A DNA stretch of 64,000 nt from Oceanobacillus timonensis (GCF_900166635.1 NZ_LT800497.1:2198378-2262377), one strand, 5' to 3'; shown: positions 28,134 to 38,616, counted from the stretch's first letter. Numbers and translations are program-made. The notes: generated by a model from the letters alone, not told the origin.

Positions 28134-29192
28134 ATGGGTAAATCAATAATCCGATTAATTGTGGCGTTTGGAATATTAGTCTTGTTAGCTGGTTGCTTTA
28201 AAGGAGAACAGTCATCAAAAGAGGTAGACCCTCCACAAAATGCAGAAGCAGTGAATGGCGAAGAAACAGAAGAAGGGGAAGATACTGCAGCTACTCCTGC
28301 GGAAGCGGAAGATACGGTTTCCAGAGAGCTGTACTTAATTGATTCGAATGGCATGGTTGCTTCACAAATGGTAGATCTGCCTGTTCCGGAAGAAAACCAA
28401 GTGGCACAACAGGTGGTTGAATATATGGTTAAAGGTGGTCCAATAACGCCAATGTTGCCGAATGGATTTCAGGCTGTGCTTCCAGAAGATACGGAAGTTC
28501 TTGGTATTGACCTGCAAGAGGATGGTACGATTGTCGTTGATTTATCCGAGGATTTTTCAGAATATGAAGCGTCATCGGAGCTGCCTATTTTAGAAGCTGT
28601 TACGCATACTTTGACACAATTTGATAATGTCCATAAAGTCAAGCTTCGGGTAGACGGTGTTGATTTAAAAGAAATGCCTGTCAATGGGACACCGATTAAT
28701 AATGGATATACGCGGGCAAATGGCATTAATCTCACAAACAATGATACGTTGGACTATTTTAATAGTAGTCCGGTAACGATGTTTTATCCGGCAGAACAAG
28801 AAAACAACCGTTATTATGTCCCGGTTACGCAATATGTAGAGATGGAAGATGAGAGTGACATAGCAGGCGTTATTAATGAGCTGATGGATGGTCCTGGTTA
28901 TCAAAATCAAGTTGTCAATGTATTCAGTCCGGAAGCTGCTTTAACAGAAGATCCGGTTATCGAGGAAGGCGTCGCCAACTTGACATTTAACGAAGGAATT
29001 CTAATGGATGCTGAACAACATATTATTTCAGATGAAGTGATGGAGACAGTGGTCAGAACATTAACACAGCAGCCAGATATAGACGCCGTGAATGTTCAGG
29101 TTGAAAATGTGGATGAAGTATTTAATGAAAACGGAGAACCTTATTCAGCACCGGTATCTGCACAGTTATATACACCAGGTGAAGAACTGTAA
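28134..29192 (+). CDS. gerM: Germination/sporulation lipoprotein GerM
   Basis: 352-residue lipoprotein with signal peptide and lipobox LLAGC, followed by an acidic low-complexity linker (about 25-65) and two GerMN domains (about 70-200 and 215-345). GerM is needed for engulfment and germination in B. subtilis, where it helps the SpoIIIAH/SpoIIQ channel. The ATG at 28134 follows GGGAGG at 28121-28126; an upstream TTG in frame overlaps that site. Upstream, CGTATAAT at 28094 loosely resembles a SigmaE -10. Confidence 0.93.
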   Translation: MGKSIIRLIVAFGILVLLAGCFKGEQSSKEVDPPQNAEAVNGEETEEGEDTAATPAEAEDTVSRELYLIDSNGMVASQMVDLPVPEENQVAQQVVEYMVKGGPITPMLPNGFQAVLPEDTEVLGIDLQEDGTIVVDLSEDFSEYEASSELPILEAVTHTLTQFDNVHKVKLRVDGVDLKEMPVNGTPINNGYTRANGINLTNNDTLDYFNSSPVTMFYPAEQENNRYYVPVTQYVEMEDESDIAGVINELMDGPGYQNQVVNVFSPEAALTEDPVIEEGVANLTFNEGILMDAEQHIISDEVMETVVRTLTQQPDIDAVNVQVENVDEVFNENGEPYSAPVSAQLYTPGEEL

Positions 29193-29203
29193 AATGATAA
29201 ATC

Positions 29204-29249
29204 AAAGTATCTGAAGCGTGATTTACTTCCTCTTCAGGTACTTTTTTTT
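29204..29249 (+). terminator. Terminator after gerM
   Basis: AAAGTATCTGAAG pairs with CTTCAGGTACTTT (one G-T pair) and is followed by a run of T. Confidence 0.88.
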
Positions 29250-29350
29250 ATGTAGCCTGGAATATGGCTGTTATTCCTTCCGCAGCATTCTCATGTTTCT
29301 TTTTTAGAAAATATGATAAGCTATGTAATGTGAAATAAGGAGGAAATCAG

Positions 29351-30097
29351 ATGGAAAGACATGACAATAGAAAAGCAGATGAATTACGCCCAGTTACAAT
29401 AACACCAGGTTATATTACCCATCCGGAAGGGTCGGTACTAATGGAAATGGGTCAGACAAAAGTAATTTGTAATGCGAGTATAGAAGATAGAGTACCTCCA
29501 TTTATGAGAGGACAAGGAAAGGGCTGGATTACAGCAGAATACGCGATGCTTCCTCGTGCAACGGAGCAGCGTAATATTCGGGAATCTTCCAAAGGGAAAG
29601 TAAGTGGAAGAACCATGGAGATTCAACGATTAATCGGACGTGCTTTACGTTCTGTTGTTGACCTTTCAAAAATTGGTGAACGGACAATCTGGATTGATTG
29701 CGATGTTATTCAAGCGGATGGCGGAACGCGAACTGCATCCATTACAGGTGCGTACATAGCTATGGTAACGGCACTCCATCAGCTCGTTGAAAATAAAGTG
29801 CTTAAGGAGTTTCCAGTATCCGATTTCTTAGCAGCAATTTCTGTCGGTGTATTACCGGATGGACAAGAAGTACTTGACTTGAATTATCTGGAGGATAGTA
29901 CAGCGGATGTCGATATGAATATTGTTATGACAGGAAAAGGTGAGTTTGTTGAACTGCAGGGAACGGGAGAAGAAGCTACATTCAATGCACAGCAATTACA
30001 AGCAATGTTACAATTGGGTGAACAAGGTGTTCAAGCGTTAATTGATAAACAAAAAGAAACGTTGGGATCTATTACAGATTTAGTTAATCAAAACTGA
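29351..30097 (+). CDS. rph: Ribonuclease PH
   Basis: Phosphate-dependent 3'-5' exoribonuclease that trims tRNA 3' ends. [20 protein letters not shown] at the N terminus and [20 protein letters not shown] (residues about 115-135) are typical. 248 residues. Start ATG after AAGGAGG. The nucleoside-triphosphatase gene follows after 19 bases, as in other Bacillaceae. Confidence 0.97.
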   Translation: MERHDNRKADELRPVTITPGYITHPEGSVLMEMGQTKVICNASIEDRVPPFMRGQGKGWITAEYAMLPRATEQRNIRESSKGKVSGRTMEIQRLIGRALRSVVDLSKIGERTIWIDCDVIQADGGTRTASITGAYIAMVTALHQLVENKVLKEFPVSDFLAAISVGVLPDGQEVLDLNYLEDSTADVDMNIVMTGKGEFVELQGTGEEATFNAQQLQAMLQLGEQGVQALIDKQKETLGSITDLVNQN

Positions 30098-30116
30098 TTT
30101 TATTGGAGGATAAGCA

Positions 30117-30710
30117 GTGAAGAAGATTATTATTGCAACCAAAAATAAAGGAAAAGTGAAAGAGTTCAGGGCTTTTTTTGCTCCTCATAACATTGAGGTT
30201 GTTTCTTTACTGGACTTGGAAGAGGATATTCCAGATATTGAAGAAACTGGAGAAAGCTTTGTGGAAAATGCAGCTATCAAAGCGGAACAGATTGCCAATC
30301 GTTTTCAACAACCGGCGCTTGCCGATGATTCAGGACTTATTATTGATAGCCTGGAAGGCAGACCTGGTATTTATTCTGCAAGATATGCCGGGGAACCTAC
30401 AGATGATCAGTCTAATATCGATAAGATTCTGGGGGAAATGAAAGAAGTTCCTAATGATGCGCGTGATGCCCGATTTATTTGTGTTTTAGCGATTTCCCGT
30501 CCCGGGGAGGAAACCATGTTTGTAACGGGTTATTGTGAAGGTCATATTCAAACAGAGCAAAGTGGACAAAACGGTTTTGGGTATGATCCTATTTTTGTTC
30601 CGGAAGGGTACGAAAAAACAATGGCAGAACTTGATCCGGCTGAAAAAAATCAAATAAGCCACCGGAACATGGCAATGCATCAATTAGAAAATAAAATCCA
30701 TCTATTATAA
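30117..30710 (+). CDS. rdgB: XTP/dITP diphosphatase (HAM1/RdgB family)
   Basis: Hydrolyses non-canonical purine nucleoside triphosphates to keep them out of nucleic acids. IATKNKGKVKEFRAFF at the N terminus and LADDSGLIIDSLEGRPGIYS near residue 65-85 are diagnostic, with GFGYDPIFVP and EKNQISHR later. 197 residues. Start GTG at 30117 after GGAGG. Corresponds to B. subtilis ysnA. Probably co-transcribed with rph and the next gene. Confidence 0.95.
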   Translation: MKKIIIATKNKGKVKEFRAFFAPHNIEVVSLLDLEEDIPDIEETGESFVENAAIKAEQIANRFQQPALADDSGLIIDSLEGRPGIYSARYAGEPTDDQSNIDKILGEMKEVPNDARDARFICVLAISRPGEETMFVTGYCEGHIQTEQSGQNGFGYDPIFVPEGYEKTMAELDPAEKNQISHRNMAMHQLENKIHLL

Positions 30711-30779
30711 AATACAACCTGATTCTATAAAGGATTTTAAGGAAGGGCACCTGTGTAAAGAGAGAAGAGGAGGCATATA

Positions 30780-31289
30780 ATGACAAGCGTACTGATTACC
30801 AGTGACAGTCATGGATTGACAAAGGAACTGGAAGAAATGAAGGAAAAGCATGCTGCCGATTTATACATCCACTGCGGTGATTCTGAGCTGGATTTTGATG
30901 CTGAGCAGCTGAGCGCATTTTATAAGGTAGCTGGGAATTGTGATTTTGACTCGCTCTATCCAGAACAGGAAGTCATTGATTTACATGGCCTTCGTTTCTT
31001 CGTGACACATGGCCATCTTCATCAAGTGAAAAGCAGTTTAACTAATTTATCTTATGCAGCTGAAGAACAGGGCGCAAATATCGTATGTTTTGGTCATACA
31101 CACATTGCCGGTGCTGAAAAAATTGGTCATCAATTATTTATTAACCCGGGTAGTATTCGTATGCCTCGAAACCGTGTGGAGAAAACATATGCGATTTTGA
31201 GCTGGGAAGAAGCAAATGATGTTCAAGTGGATTTTTATACTTTAAAAGGTGGAAAAGTAGAAGATATGACTTATCACATTTCTTTATAA
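30780..31289 (+). CDS. ysnB: YfcE/MJ0936-type metallophosphoesterase (YsnB-like)
   Basis: 169-residue calcineurin-like phosphoesterase. Metal-binding motifs are ITSDSHG (about 6-12), IHCGDSELD, VAGNCDFD, VTHGHLHQ and FGHTHIAG. Family members act on small phosphodiesters; the true substrate here is unknown. Start ATG after AGAGGAGG. Third gene of the rph group. Confidence 0.92.
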   Translation: MTSVLITSDSHGLTKELEEMKEKHAADLYIHCGDSELDFDAEQLSAFYKVAGNCDFDSLYPEQEVIDLHGLRFFVTHGHLHQVKSSLTNLSYAAEEQGANIVCFGHTHIAGAEKIGHQLFINPGSIRMPRNRVEKTYAILSWEEANDVQVDFYTLKGGKVEDMTYHISL

Positions 31290-31299
31290 AAAAGTAGTA

Positions 31300-31341
31300 A
31301 AGCAGTTCATATTTGTTTGGAAGAGAGGATATGAACTGCTT
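31300..31341 (+). terminator. Hairpin after ysnB
   Basis: AAGCAGTTCATAT pairs with ATATGAACTGCTT around a loop of about 16 bases, just after the stop codon. The T run is missing, so efficiency is uncertain. Confidence 0.65.
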
Positions 31342-31396
31342 ACACCCAGCTTTAACCAGAAATTATTAAAACTGGAAAATAAAATTTAAAAATCTG

Positions 31397-31425
31397 TTGA
31401 CAAAAACTTCTTCTACACATATAAT
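31397..31425 (+). promoter_or_regulatory. Consensus SigmaA promoter of the tRNA pair
   Basis: Perfect TTGACA (31397-31402), a 17-base spacer and perfect TATAAT (31420-31425), 57 bases before tRNA-Gly. A full consensus promoter is typical of stable RNA genes. Confidence 0.92.
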
Positions 31426-31481
31426 ATTACTTGTCCGTTAAAAACGGCGTACATAATAAGAGAGATAAACGTACAGTAATT

Positions 31482-31555
31482 GCGGGTGTAGTTTAATGGT
31501 AAAACCTCAGCCTTCCAAGCTGATGACGAGGGTTCGATTCCCTTCACCCGCTCCA
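31482..31555 (+). tRNA. tRNA-Gly (anticodon TCC)
   Basis: 74 bases including an encoded CCA. The acceptor stem GCGGGTG pairs with CACCCGC; the anticodon stem TCAGC/GCTGA encloses the loop CTTCCAA with TCC in the middle; the T arm contains GGTTCGATTCC. Confidence 0.97.
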
Positions 31556-31560
31556 TTCTT

Positions 31561-31634
31561 GTCCCAGTAGCTCAGTAGGATAGAGCAATAGCCTTCTAAG
31601 CTATGGGTCGCAGGTTCGAATCCTGCCTGGGACA
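31561..31634 (+). tRNA. tRNA-Arg (anticodon TCT)
   Basis: 74 bases up to the discriminator A. The acceptor stem GTCCCAG pairs with CTGGGAC; the anticodon stem encloses CTTCTAA with TCT in the middle; the T arm contains GGTTCGAATCC. TCA follows instead of CCA, so the CCA end must be added after transcription. It lies five bases after tRNA-Gly, on the same transcript. Confidence 0.97.
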
Positions 31635-31639
31635 TCATC

Positions 31640-31682
31640 AAAAGTCGTACAGCGCCGGGCGTTGTAGGGCTTTTCTTTTTTT
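31640..31682 (+). terminator. Terminator after the tRNA pair
   Basis: AAAAGTCGTACAGCGCC pairs with GGCGTTGTAGGGCTTTT with a few mismatches and is followed by CTTTTTTT. Confidence 0.85.
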
Positions 31683-31868
31683 AAAATTTACTTTTTAAAA
31701 AAGATATGATTGGTGACTTCCATTTCAAAACGGCGATACGAAAGGAATTTCTTAAGGGTTAAAAGTTTCTTTATTAACAAACTCTATAATTAATAGTTTA
31801 AATCATGTAGGATATGGGTATAACAGATTTGATAAACAATTTTGGTAATCCAGAATAGAGGTGAGCAA

Positions 31869-32843
31869 ATGAAAGATAGCACAAAGGTAATCTTATTTCC
31901 GAATACAAAAAAGCAGCTAGAAGAAGAAGGGTTACATGCACTGCAAGAAAAAAGATATAAAGAAGCATTAGAAAAACTAAATTGTCTGATTGATTATCAT
32001 GAAGGAAGCCATGAAATATATATCGGTAAAATCATGTGCCTGATGGAATTAGGAAATTATAAAGATGCTGAACAGCTTAGTGAAAATTTATTAGCCAGAA
32101 AAGATGCACATTATTATCATTACTTTCACATCTATTTAACCATTTTGTTTCAAACCAGTCAGTACCAGCATTTGATGGATCTGTTAGAAATCGAGTTTGA
32201 ACATAATATGATTCCTGATATGCTTCAAGAGCCTTTTCAACAGTTATATGAAATGAGCGGGAATATGAAAATGGGAATTGATGAAGATAATGCCAGAGGT
32301 TTTCAGGAAGAATTTAAAGAAGCTGTGCACCAAGAGGATTATATGAAACAATGGAATTTGCTTGAGCATCTCAGGCGGCTAAAAGCAGATCCTGAGGAGG
32401 AAAACATCAAGTTGCTTGAAGATCCTCACATTCATCCGGTTATTAAAACAGCTTTATTAAAATGGCTTAAAGAAGCTGGTGTAGAGAGATCAGTCCACAT
32501 ACATAAGTTTGAGACAAATACAATCATTCAGCCATCTGAACTGACCAGGATAGATAACGAGGAGAGTTACCTATTTATAATGAAAGAATTAGAAGAAAGA
32601 GTAAAAGCCAATCCTACTTTATTAAATCTGATTGGACAGCTCGTCTATCGTTATTTTTATGTGACCTATCCGTTCACACCTGAAAAAAATGATATCTATG
32701 CTTTTATAGACGCGGTCTATACGCTCGGAAATGCGTATTTACAGTTGGATACACCGCAGGAGGAACTGGATAATGTTGCTGAATCCTGGATGGAATCTAT
32801 AAAAATTTGTAACTCCCTCTATTTAAGTATCATTGAGGAATAG
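31869..32843 (+). CDS. TPR-like protein (YsoA-type)
   Basis: 324-residue soluble protein. The N-terminal part (about 15-110) shows helix pairs with tetratricopeptide character, such as GLHALQEKRYKEALEKLNCL and IMCLMELGNYKDAEQLSENL. The C-terminal 200 residues have no motif I recognise. Its place just before tig matches ysoA of B. subtilis, a TPR protein of unknown role. The ATG at 31869 follows GAGGTGAG; an in-frame upstream ATG lacks a site. Confidence 0.8.
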   Translation: MKDSTKVILFPNTKKQLEEEGLHALQEKRYKEALEKLNCLIDYHEGSHEIYIGKIMCLMELGNYKDAEQLSENLLARKDAHYYHYFHIYLTILFQTSQYQHLMDLLEIEFEHNMIPDMLQEPFQQLYEMSGNMKMGIDEDNARGFQEEFKEAVHQEDYMKQWNLLEHLRRLKADPEEENIKLLEDPHIHPVIKTALLKWLKEAGVERSVHIHKFETNTIIQPSELTRIDNEESYLFIMKELEERVKANPTLLNLIGQLVYRYFYVTYPFTPEKNDIYAFIDAVYTLGNAYLQLDTPQEELDNVAESWMESIKICNSLYLSIIEE

Positions 32844-32851
32844 TTAAATGC

Positions 32852-32879
32852 TTGAAACACGAAAGATTTGTGTTATAAT
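32852..32879 (+). promoter_or_regulatory. SigmaA promoter of tig
   Basis: TTGAAA (32852-32857), a 16-base spacer and perfect TATAAT (32874-32879), about 80 bases before the tig start codon. Confidence 0.75.
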
Positions 32880-32961
32880 GAGGTGGTTGTAAATTAGGGA
32901 AATTGATTAATCAAACGAATAATGAAATGTAATGATAGATTTGATTTTGGAGGGAATAATA

Positions 32962-34248
32962 ATGACAACAAAATGGGAAAAACAAGAAGACAACAAAGGA
33001 GTATTAACGTTTGAAGTTTCTGCAGAAGAATTTGATCAAGCGTTAGACCAGGCATTTAAAAAAGTATCAAAGGATGTCCAAATTCCTGGATTCCGTAAAG
33101 GAAAAATACCTCGCAGTATTTTTGAAAAACGCTTTGGGGTAGAATCACTTTATCAAGATGCAGTAGATATTGTACTTCCGGGTGCTTATTCTGCAGCAGT
33201 TGATGAAGCAAACATTTTCCCAATTGCGCAACCATCGATTGATATTGACCAGATTGAAAAAGGACAGCCGCTTGTTTTCACTGCTGAAGTAGAAGTGAAA
33301 CCGGAAGCGAAACTTGGTGAATATAAAGGATTGGAAGTAGAAGAACAATCTGTAGAAGTAACTGATGAAGATGTAGAACAAGAAATTGAAAATCTTCGTG
33401 AACGTCATGCAGAATTAGTTGTTAAAGAGGATGAAGAAATTGAAGAGGGCGATACAGCCGTAATCGATTTTGAAGGATTCAAAGATGGTGAGCCGTTTGA
33501 AGGCGGTAAAGACGAAAATCATTCATTGGAAATTGGTTCCGGACAATTTATCCCTGGATTTGAAGAACAATTAATCGGTAAAAAAGCCGGTGATGAAACA
33601 GAAGTTCCAATTACTTTCCCTGAAGAGTATCATGCAGAAGACCTGGCTGGTCAAGAAGCTGTGTTTAAAGTGAAAATTCATGAAGTGAAAGCGAAAGAAC
33701 TTCCTGAATTGGATGATGAATTCGCTAAAGACGTAGACGAAGACGTTGAAACGCTTGATGAGTTAAAAACGAAAAAACGGGAAGAGCTTGAAGCAAACAA
33801 AAAACAGCAAGCTGAAAACGAAAAACGGGAAGCATTGGTTCAACAAGTCACAGATAATGTGGAAGTAGACGTACCGAAAGCAATGGTAGATACGGAAGTG
33901 GATCAAATGTACCGTGAATTTGAACAGCAGCTTCAAATGCAGGGAATGACAATGGAAATGTACAGTCAATTCTCCGGTCAAGATGAGAATGCATTAAAAG
34001 AGCAAATGCGTGAAGATGCTGAAAAACGCGTGAAAACAAACCTTGCTTTAGAAGCAATTGTTGAAGCAGAAGACTTGAAAGCTAGTCAAGAAGACATTGA
34101 CGCGGAACTTGAGAAAATGAGTTCCATGTACGGTGTTGAAAAAGAGCAACTTGTACAAATGCTTGGCGGTTCAACAGAAATGCTTGAAAATGATCTGAAA
34201 ACACGTGCTGCTATTGACTTCTTAGTGGAACACAGCACAACAAAATAA
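32962..34248 (+). CDS. tig: Trigger factor
   Basis: Ribosome-bound chaperone and peptidyl-prolyl isomerase. The ribosome-binding signature [17 protein letters not shown] is near residues 43-59. The FKBP-type PPIase domain is at about 150-245 and the C-terminal chaperone arm at about 250-428. From the ATG at 32962 it is 428 residues; TTGGAGGG precedes that start, unlike the in-frame ATG at 32932. The protein is strongly acidic in its middle part. Confidence 0.97.
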   Translation: MTTKWEKQEDNKGVLTFEVSAEEFDQALDQAFKKVSKDVQIPGFRKGKIPRSIFEKRFGVESLYQDAVDIVLPGAYSAAVDEANIFPIAQPSIDIDQIEKGQPLVFTAEVEVKPEAKLGEYKGLEVEEQSVEVTDEDVEQEIENLRERHAELVVKEDEEIEEGDTAVIDFEGFKDGEPFEGGKDENHSLEIGSGQFIPGFEEQLIGKKAGDETEVPITFPEEYHAEDLAGQEAVFKVKIHEVKAKELPELDDEFAKDVDEDVETLDELKTKKREELEANKKQQAENEKREALVQQVTDNVEVDVPKAMVDTEVDQMYREFEQQLQMQGMTMEMYSQFSGQDENALKEQMREDAEKRVKTNLALEAIVEAEDLKASQEDIDAELEKMSSMYGVEKEQLVQMLGGSTEMLENDLKTRAAIDFLVEHSTTK

Positions 34249-34279
34249 ATGAACAGGGAATAAATAAAAAAGAGGATAA

Positions 34280-34315
34280 AAAGACAAGGTGCGCTAAGAT
34301 ACGTGCCTTGTCTTT
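34280..34315 (+). terminator. Terminator after tig
   Basis: AAAGACAAGG pairs with CCTTGTCTTT around a loop of about 16 bases, 31 bases after the stop codon. Confidence 0.8.
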
Positions 34316-34487
34316 CCTGTTAATGAGGACAAAGTCGAAAAATGGGGTTTTTTGGCGAAATAAAAAAGATTGAATCTTTTTTTGCTCTTTGCACAAGGAC
34401 TTCCCTTAAAAACTTGCCTTACCACGTTTCACTTTATCGGCCTGAAAAGCTATTCGAAACACGCTGTACAGATATAATGGCAAATAG

Positions 34488-34515
34488 TTGACATTTAAAA
34501 GAAATAATGCATACT
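34488..34515 (+). promoter_or_regulatory. Candidate SigmaA promoter of the small ORF and clpX
   Basis: TTGACA (34488-34493), a 16-base spacer and CATACT (34510-34515). A separate TATAAT at 34473-34478 lacks a good -35. Either would place the small zinc-finger ORF and clpX on one transcript. Confidence 0.55.
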
Positions 34516-34593
34516 GGAATGACAGAGTTACCATGCAATGGACTAGAAGAATTGTATAAAGTATATTGTTTTGTATTTCTATATGTATCTGAT

Positions 34594-34818
34594 ATGATGA
34601 ATTATAAAGCTGACTGCTGGCCTGTCATAGCTCATGAGAAAGCGGGTGGAGTTGTTTCAAAGATAAATGTTGAGAATGGCCAGTCCCAATGCTCTTTTTG
34701 TGACAGGAACGAGGAAGAGGTTCGAAAGTTAGTGGCAGGTTCAGACGTTAATATATGTAAAGAAGTGTTGAGAAAGTCTCAGAGATTGTTTAGGAAGGCG
34801 GCGAAAAGTAATGTTTAA
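34594..34818 (+). CDS. Small ClpX zinc-binding-domain paralogue
   Basis: A 74-codon frame (from ATG 34594) whose second half resembles the ClpX N-terminal zinc-binding domain: 21 of 38 residues match ClpX residues 1-38, including CSFC and VRKLVAG. Cys33, Cys36 and Cys55 are kept; the fourth zinc ligand is Val58 (ICKEV for ICDEC). Nine of the 21 shared residues use different codons. The frame overlaps clpX by eight bases (ATGTTTAA). The residue matching ClpX Met1 is Val (GTT), and no ribosome site precedes ATG 34594 or the other in-frame ATG at 34507, so its start is uncertain. It could be a decaying duplicate or a small ClpX-related protein. Confidence 0.5.
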   Translation: MMNYKADCWPVIAHEKAGGVVSKINVENGQSQCSFCDRNEEEVRKLVAGSDVNICKEVLRKSQRLFRKAAKSNV

Positions 34819-36088
34819 ATTTAATGAAGAAAAAGGGCAGCTAAAATGTTCTTTTTGTGGCAAAAGTCAAGAACAGGTCCGTAAGCTGGTAGCTGGTCCC
34901 GGTGTTTATATATGTGATGAATGTATTGAATTATGTACAGAAATTGTTGAAGAGGAGCTTGGCACAGAGGAAGGCATGGAAATGAATGAAATTCCAAAGC
35001 CGAAAGAAATCTGTGATATCCTGGATGATTATGTTATCGGCCAGGATAAAGCGAAAAAGAACCTTTCTGTCGCAGTATACAATCACTACAAACGTGTTAA
35101 CTCCGGTATGAATAACGGAGACGTAGAAATAGCGAAAAGTAATATTGCAATGATTGGACCGACTGGTAGCGGGAAAACGTTATTAGCTCAAACATTAGCG
35201 AGAATTATTAATGTTCCATTTGCAATGGCGGATGCGACATCCTTAACAGAAGCAGGATATGTCGGGGAAGATGTAGAAAATATTCTTCTCAAGCTAATTC
35301 AATCTGCTGATTATGATGTAGAAAAAGCAGAAAAAGGCATTATTTATATCGATGAAATTGATAAAGTAGCCCGAAAATCTGAAAATCCGTCTATTACAAG
35401 AGACGTATCCGGAGAAGGTGTACAGCAGGCTCTTCTAAAAATTCTTGAAGGTACAGTGGCAAGTGTTCCTCCTCAAGGCGGAAGAAAACATCCACATCAG
35501 GAATTTATTCAAATCGATACAACCAATATCCTCTTTATTGTCGGTGGGGCATTTGACGGAATTGATCAAGTGGTTAAACGCCGTATCGGTAAAAAAGTGA
35601 TTGGTTTCGGAGCCAATGAAGAACAAGAAGAATTGACTACAGCAGAGCTGTTAACGAAAGTTCTTCCAGAAGATTTACTTCGTTATGGACTCATTCCGGA
35701 ATTCATCGGACGTATTCCAGTAATTGGCAGCCTGACACCATTGGATGAGGATGCGCTTATTGAAATTCTTACCAAGCCAAAAAATGCATTGGTCAAGCAA
35801 TATCAAAAGCTGTTTGAAATCGATAATGTCGAGCTGGATTTTGAAGAAGAAGCACTGAATGAAATTGCTAAAAAAGCAATTGAACGAAAAACAGGTGCAA
35901 GGGGTCTTCGCTCTATTATTGAAGGGATAATTGTAGACGTCATGTTCGATCTTCCATCCAGGGAAGACGTTGAAAAATGTGTCATTACAAAAGATACAGT
36001 TATCCAGGAAAATGGCAGTCCAAAACTTGTTTTCCAGGATGGCACCGTTCAAGAAGGAAATGAAAAATTCCCAAAAGAAAGTGCATAA
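34811..36088 (+). CDS. clpX: ATP-dependent Clp protease ATP-binding subunit ClpX
   Basis: AAA+ unfoldase that feeds ClpP. The N-terminal zinc domain has Cys13, Cys16, Cys35 and Cys38. Walker A GPTGSGKT, pore loop GYVGEDVEN, Walker [10 protein letters not shown], the RKH loop ([10 protein letters not shown]) and the ClpP-contact loop VIGFGAN are all present. 425 residues. The start overlaps the preceding small ORF; AGGAAGG at 34792-34798 gives a somewhat long spacing of 12, so translation may be coupled to that ORF. lon follows after 191 bases. Confidence 0.97.
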   Translation: MFKFNEEKGQLKCSFCGKSQEQVRKLVAGPGVYICDECIELCTEIVEEELGTEEGMEMNEIPKPKEICDILDDYVIGQDKAKKNLSVAVYNHYKRVNSGMNNGDVEIAKSNIAMIGPTGSGKTLLAQTLARIINVPFAMADATSLTEAGYVGEDVENILLKLIQSADYDVEKAEKGIIYIDEIDKVARKSENPSITRDVSGEGVQQALLKILEGTVASVPPQGGRKHPHQEFIQIDTTNILFIVGGAFDGIDQVVKRRIGKKVIGFGANEEQEELTTAELLTKVLPEDLLRYGLIPEFIGRIPVIGSLTPLDEDALIEILTKPKNALVKQYQKLFEIDNVELDFEEEALNEIAKKAIERKTGARGLRSIIEGIIVDVMFDLPSREDVEKCVITKDTVIQENGSPKLVFQDGTVQEGNEKFPKESA

Positions 36089-36109
36089 TAGAAACGTAAA
36101 TAAAAAATG

Positions 36110-36150
36110 GGGGAAATGCAGGTTCTGGTTAGAGAATCTGCATTTTTCCG
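36110..36150 (+). terminator. Terminator after clpX
   Basis: GGAAATGCAG pairs with CTGCATTTTTCC around a 16-base loop, 23 bases after the stop codon. It suggests lon has its own promoter. Confidence 0.7.
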
Positions 36151-36279
36151 CTTCATGATTATTGAAGTAATGATTTATAACAAAAGAAGATACAACAGTG
36201 TTTACTTTTTGATGAATTTTTTTTACACTGAGAAAGAGCCTTACAGAGAAAATAATAAAACAGAATAAGGGGTGAATGT

Positions 36280-38616
36280 ATGGCAGCAAATTATTTTAAA
36301 ATGCCGCTGTTGCCTGTGCGGGGATTAATCATCTTTCCATCGATGGTATTACACCTCGATGTAGGCAGGGATAAGTCGATTGCTTCTTTAGAACAAGCTA
36401 TGCAGGCAGATCAATACATATTTTTAGCTTCCCAAAAGAAAATGAATTCAGATGACCCGGATCCTTCTGATATATATAACATTGGTACCGTTGCAAAAGT
36501 GAAGCAAATTACAAAGCTGCCAAATGGCACGCAAAGAGTACTGGTAGAGGGATATTACCGGGCTGAGGTTGTCCGTTACTTGGAAGAAGAAGCGAACTTT
36601 ATTGTAGAAGTAGAAGAGAAAGAAGATATTCTTGGAGATGAATATGAAACAGAAGCATTAATGCGTTCGTTACTTGATCAATTCCAGCAATACATAAAAG
36701 TTTCCCGGAAGTTAACAGAAGAAACATTTAAAACCGTTGGGGATATCGATCATCCAGGCCGTTTAGCGGATATGATTACTTCCCATCTTTCTTTAAAACT
36801 GGATGACAAGCAGGAAATACTCGAATGTTTTGATGTGACAGAAAGAATACATAAACTTTTAGATGTCATTGCCGACGAGCAAAAAATATTATCTCTGGAG
36901 AAGAAAATAGGACAAAAGATTAAAACGTCTATGGAGAAAACCCAAAAAGAATATTATTTAAGGGAACAATTGAAGGTTATCCAGAAAGAATTAGGTGACC
37001 GTGATGGCAGGACGAGCGATTTGGAACAGCTACGTGCAAAAATTGAACAGTCCGATATGCCAGAAAGAATCAGCAATGTTGCCTTGAAGGAGCTGGGGCG
37101 CTATGAGAAAGTGCCACAGTCATCAGCAGAAAGTTCTGTAATCCGAAATTATTTGGAATGGCTCATCGCGCTTCCGTGGCAAACAAAAACAGAAGATAAT
37201 ATCCAATTAAAAAAAGCGGAAAAAGTACTCAATGCAGATCACTATGGTTTGGAAAAGGTGAAAGAACGTATATTGGAATATTTAGCTGTTCAAAAATTGA
37301 CCAACACGATAAAAGGACCGATTTTATGTTTAGTCGGACCGCCTGGGGTTGGAAAAACTTCTCTGGCTCAATCAATTGCCAGTGCAATCGATCGGAATTT
37401 TGTCCGCATTTCTTTGGGAGGCGTTCGGGATGAAGCGGAAATCCGTGGACACCGCCGGACTTATATTGGTGCCATGCCGGGAAGAATTATGCAAGGGATG
37501 CGTCGTGCAGAAACGGTTAATCCGGTTTTTTTACTCGATGAAATAGAGAAAATGTCCAATGATTTCAGGGGAGACCCATCCTCTGCTATGTTGGAGGTTT
37601 TAGATCCGGAACAAAATCATAATTTTAGCGATCATTATATTGAAGAAACCTATGATTTATCAAATGTGCTTTTCATTGCTACGGCAAATAATGTCAACAG
37701 CATTCCGGAACCTTTGCTGGACCGGATGGAGTTAATTTCTATCCCGGGTTATACAGAAGTTGAAAAAACGCATATCGCGAAACGTTACCTTTTGCCGAAA
37801 CAAATTGAAGAAAATGGGTTGACGAAGAGCAAGGTACAGATCCGTGAATCAGCTATTTTGAAGTTAATCCGAACTTATACAAGAGAAGCAGGTGTACGGG
37901 GGCTGGAAAGACAACTTGCCACGCTTTGCCGTAAAGCAGCTAAAGAACTTGTGACGGATGAAGGAAAAGATCGCATTGTTATTACGGAGCGTATGGTGGA
38001 AGTATATCTCGGTAAACCGGTGTACCGCTATGGAATGATTGAAGAAGAGAATCAGGTTGGAGCGGCAACAGGCCTTGCGTATACAACGGCAGGCGGAGAT
38101 ATTTTATCCATTGAAGTAACGCATTATCCCGGCAAAGGGAATTTGAAACTCACCGGGAAGCTTGGCGGCGTGATGCAGGAATCAGCGCAGGCAGCTTTTA
38201 GTTATGTCCGCTCTTGTACAGAACAATTGCAGATTGAGCCGGATTTTTATGAAAAATATGATATTCATATTCATGTTCCTGCTGGAGCAACGCCGAAGGA
38301 TGGACCTTCAGCTGGGATTACCATCGCGACGGCGCTTGTCTCTTCATTAACAGGGCGAGCTATAAAAAAAGAAGTCGGTATGACCGGAGAGATTACACTT
38401 CGCGGGCGCGTTCTGCCGATTGGCGGATTAAAAGAGAAATCATTGAGTGCGCATAGAGCAGGGCTTACAACGATTATTATACCTGAGGAAAATAAAAAAG
38501 ATATCGAGGATATACCTGAAAGCATTCGCGATAATCTTGATTTTATTCCAGTAAAATCATTGGATGAAGTATTAGAAATCGCATTGGTAAAGGAGGACGG
38601 ACAACATGAAAGTTAA
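36280..38616 (+). CDS. lon: ATP-dependent protease Lon (LonA)
   Basis: Homohexameric AAA+ serine protease, 778 residues. The N-terminal substrate domain is at about 5-200, followed by a coiled coil; Walker [13 protein letters not shown] and Walker [11 protein letters not shown] mark the ATPase. The protease domain has catalytic Ser677 in PKDGPSAG and Lys720 in GGLKEK. Start ATG after AAGGGGTG. engB overlaps its end by 11 bases, indicating coupled expression. The lonB gene that lies between clpX and lonA in B. subtilis is absent here. Confidence 0.97.
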   Translation: MAANYFKMPLLPVRGLIIFPSMVLHLDVGRDKSIASLEQAMQADQYIFLASQKKMNSDDPDPSDIYNIGTVAKVKQITKLPNGTQRVLVEGYYRAEVVRYLEEEANFIVEVEEKEDILGDEYETEALMRSLLDQFQQYIKVSRKLTEETFKTVGDIDHPGRLADMITSHLSLKLDDKQEILECFDVTERIHKLLDVIADEQKILSLEKKIGQKIKTSMEKTQKEYYLREQLKVIQKELGDRDGRTSDLEQLRAKIEQSDMPERISNVALKELGRYEKVPQSSAESSVIRNYLEWLIALPWQTKTEDNIQLKKAEKVLNADHYGLEKVKERILEYLAVQKLTNTIKGPILCLVGPPGVGKTSLAQSIASAIDRNFVRISLGGVRDEAEIRGHRRTYIGAMPGRIMQGMRRAETVNPVFLLDEIEKMSNDFRGDPSSAMLEVLDPEQNHNFSDHYIEETYDLSNVLFIATANNVNSIPEPLLDRMELISIPGYTEVEKTHIAKRYLLPKQIEENGLTKSKVQIRESAILKLIRTYTREAGVRGLERQLATLCRKAAKELVTDEGKDRIVITERMVEVYLGKPVYRYGMIEEENQVGAATGLAYTTAGGDILSIEVTHYPGKGNLKLTGKLGGVMQESAQAAFSYVRSCTEQLQIEPDFYEKYDIHIHVPAGATPKDGPSAGITIATALVSSLTGRAIKKEVGMTGEITLRGRVLPIGGLKEKSLSAHRAGLTTIIIPEENKKDIEDIPESIRDNLDFIPVKSLDEVLEIALVKEDGQHES

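Noticed and set aside
34507..34593. Upstream in-frame ATG extension of the ClpX-like small ORF
   Set aside because: The ATG lies within the predicted -10 element of the promoter and has no Shine-Dalgarno sequence; the later ATG at 34594 is more plausible, though also weak.
35675..36289. A 204-codon minus-strand frame opposite the end of clpX
   Set aside because: Antisense to well-conserved clpX codons; rich in Phe, Asn and Cys, as expected for a shadow of a coding strand; no ribosome site.
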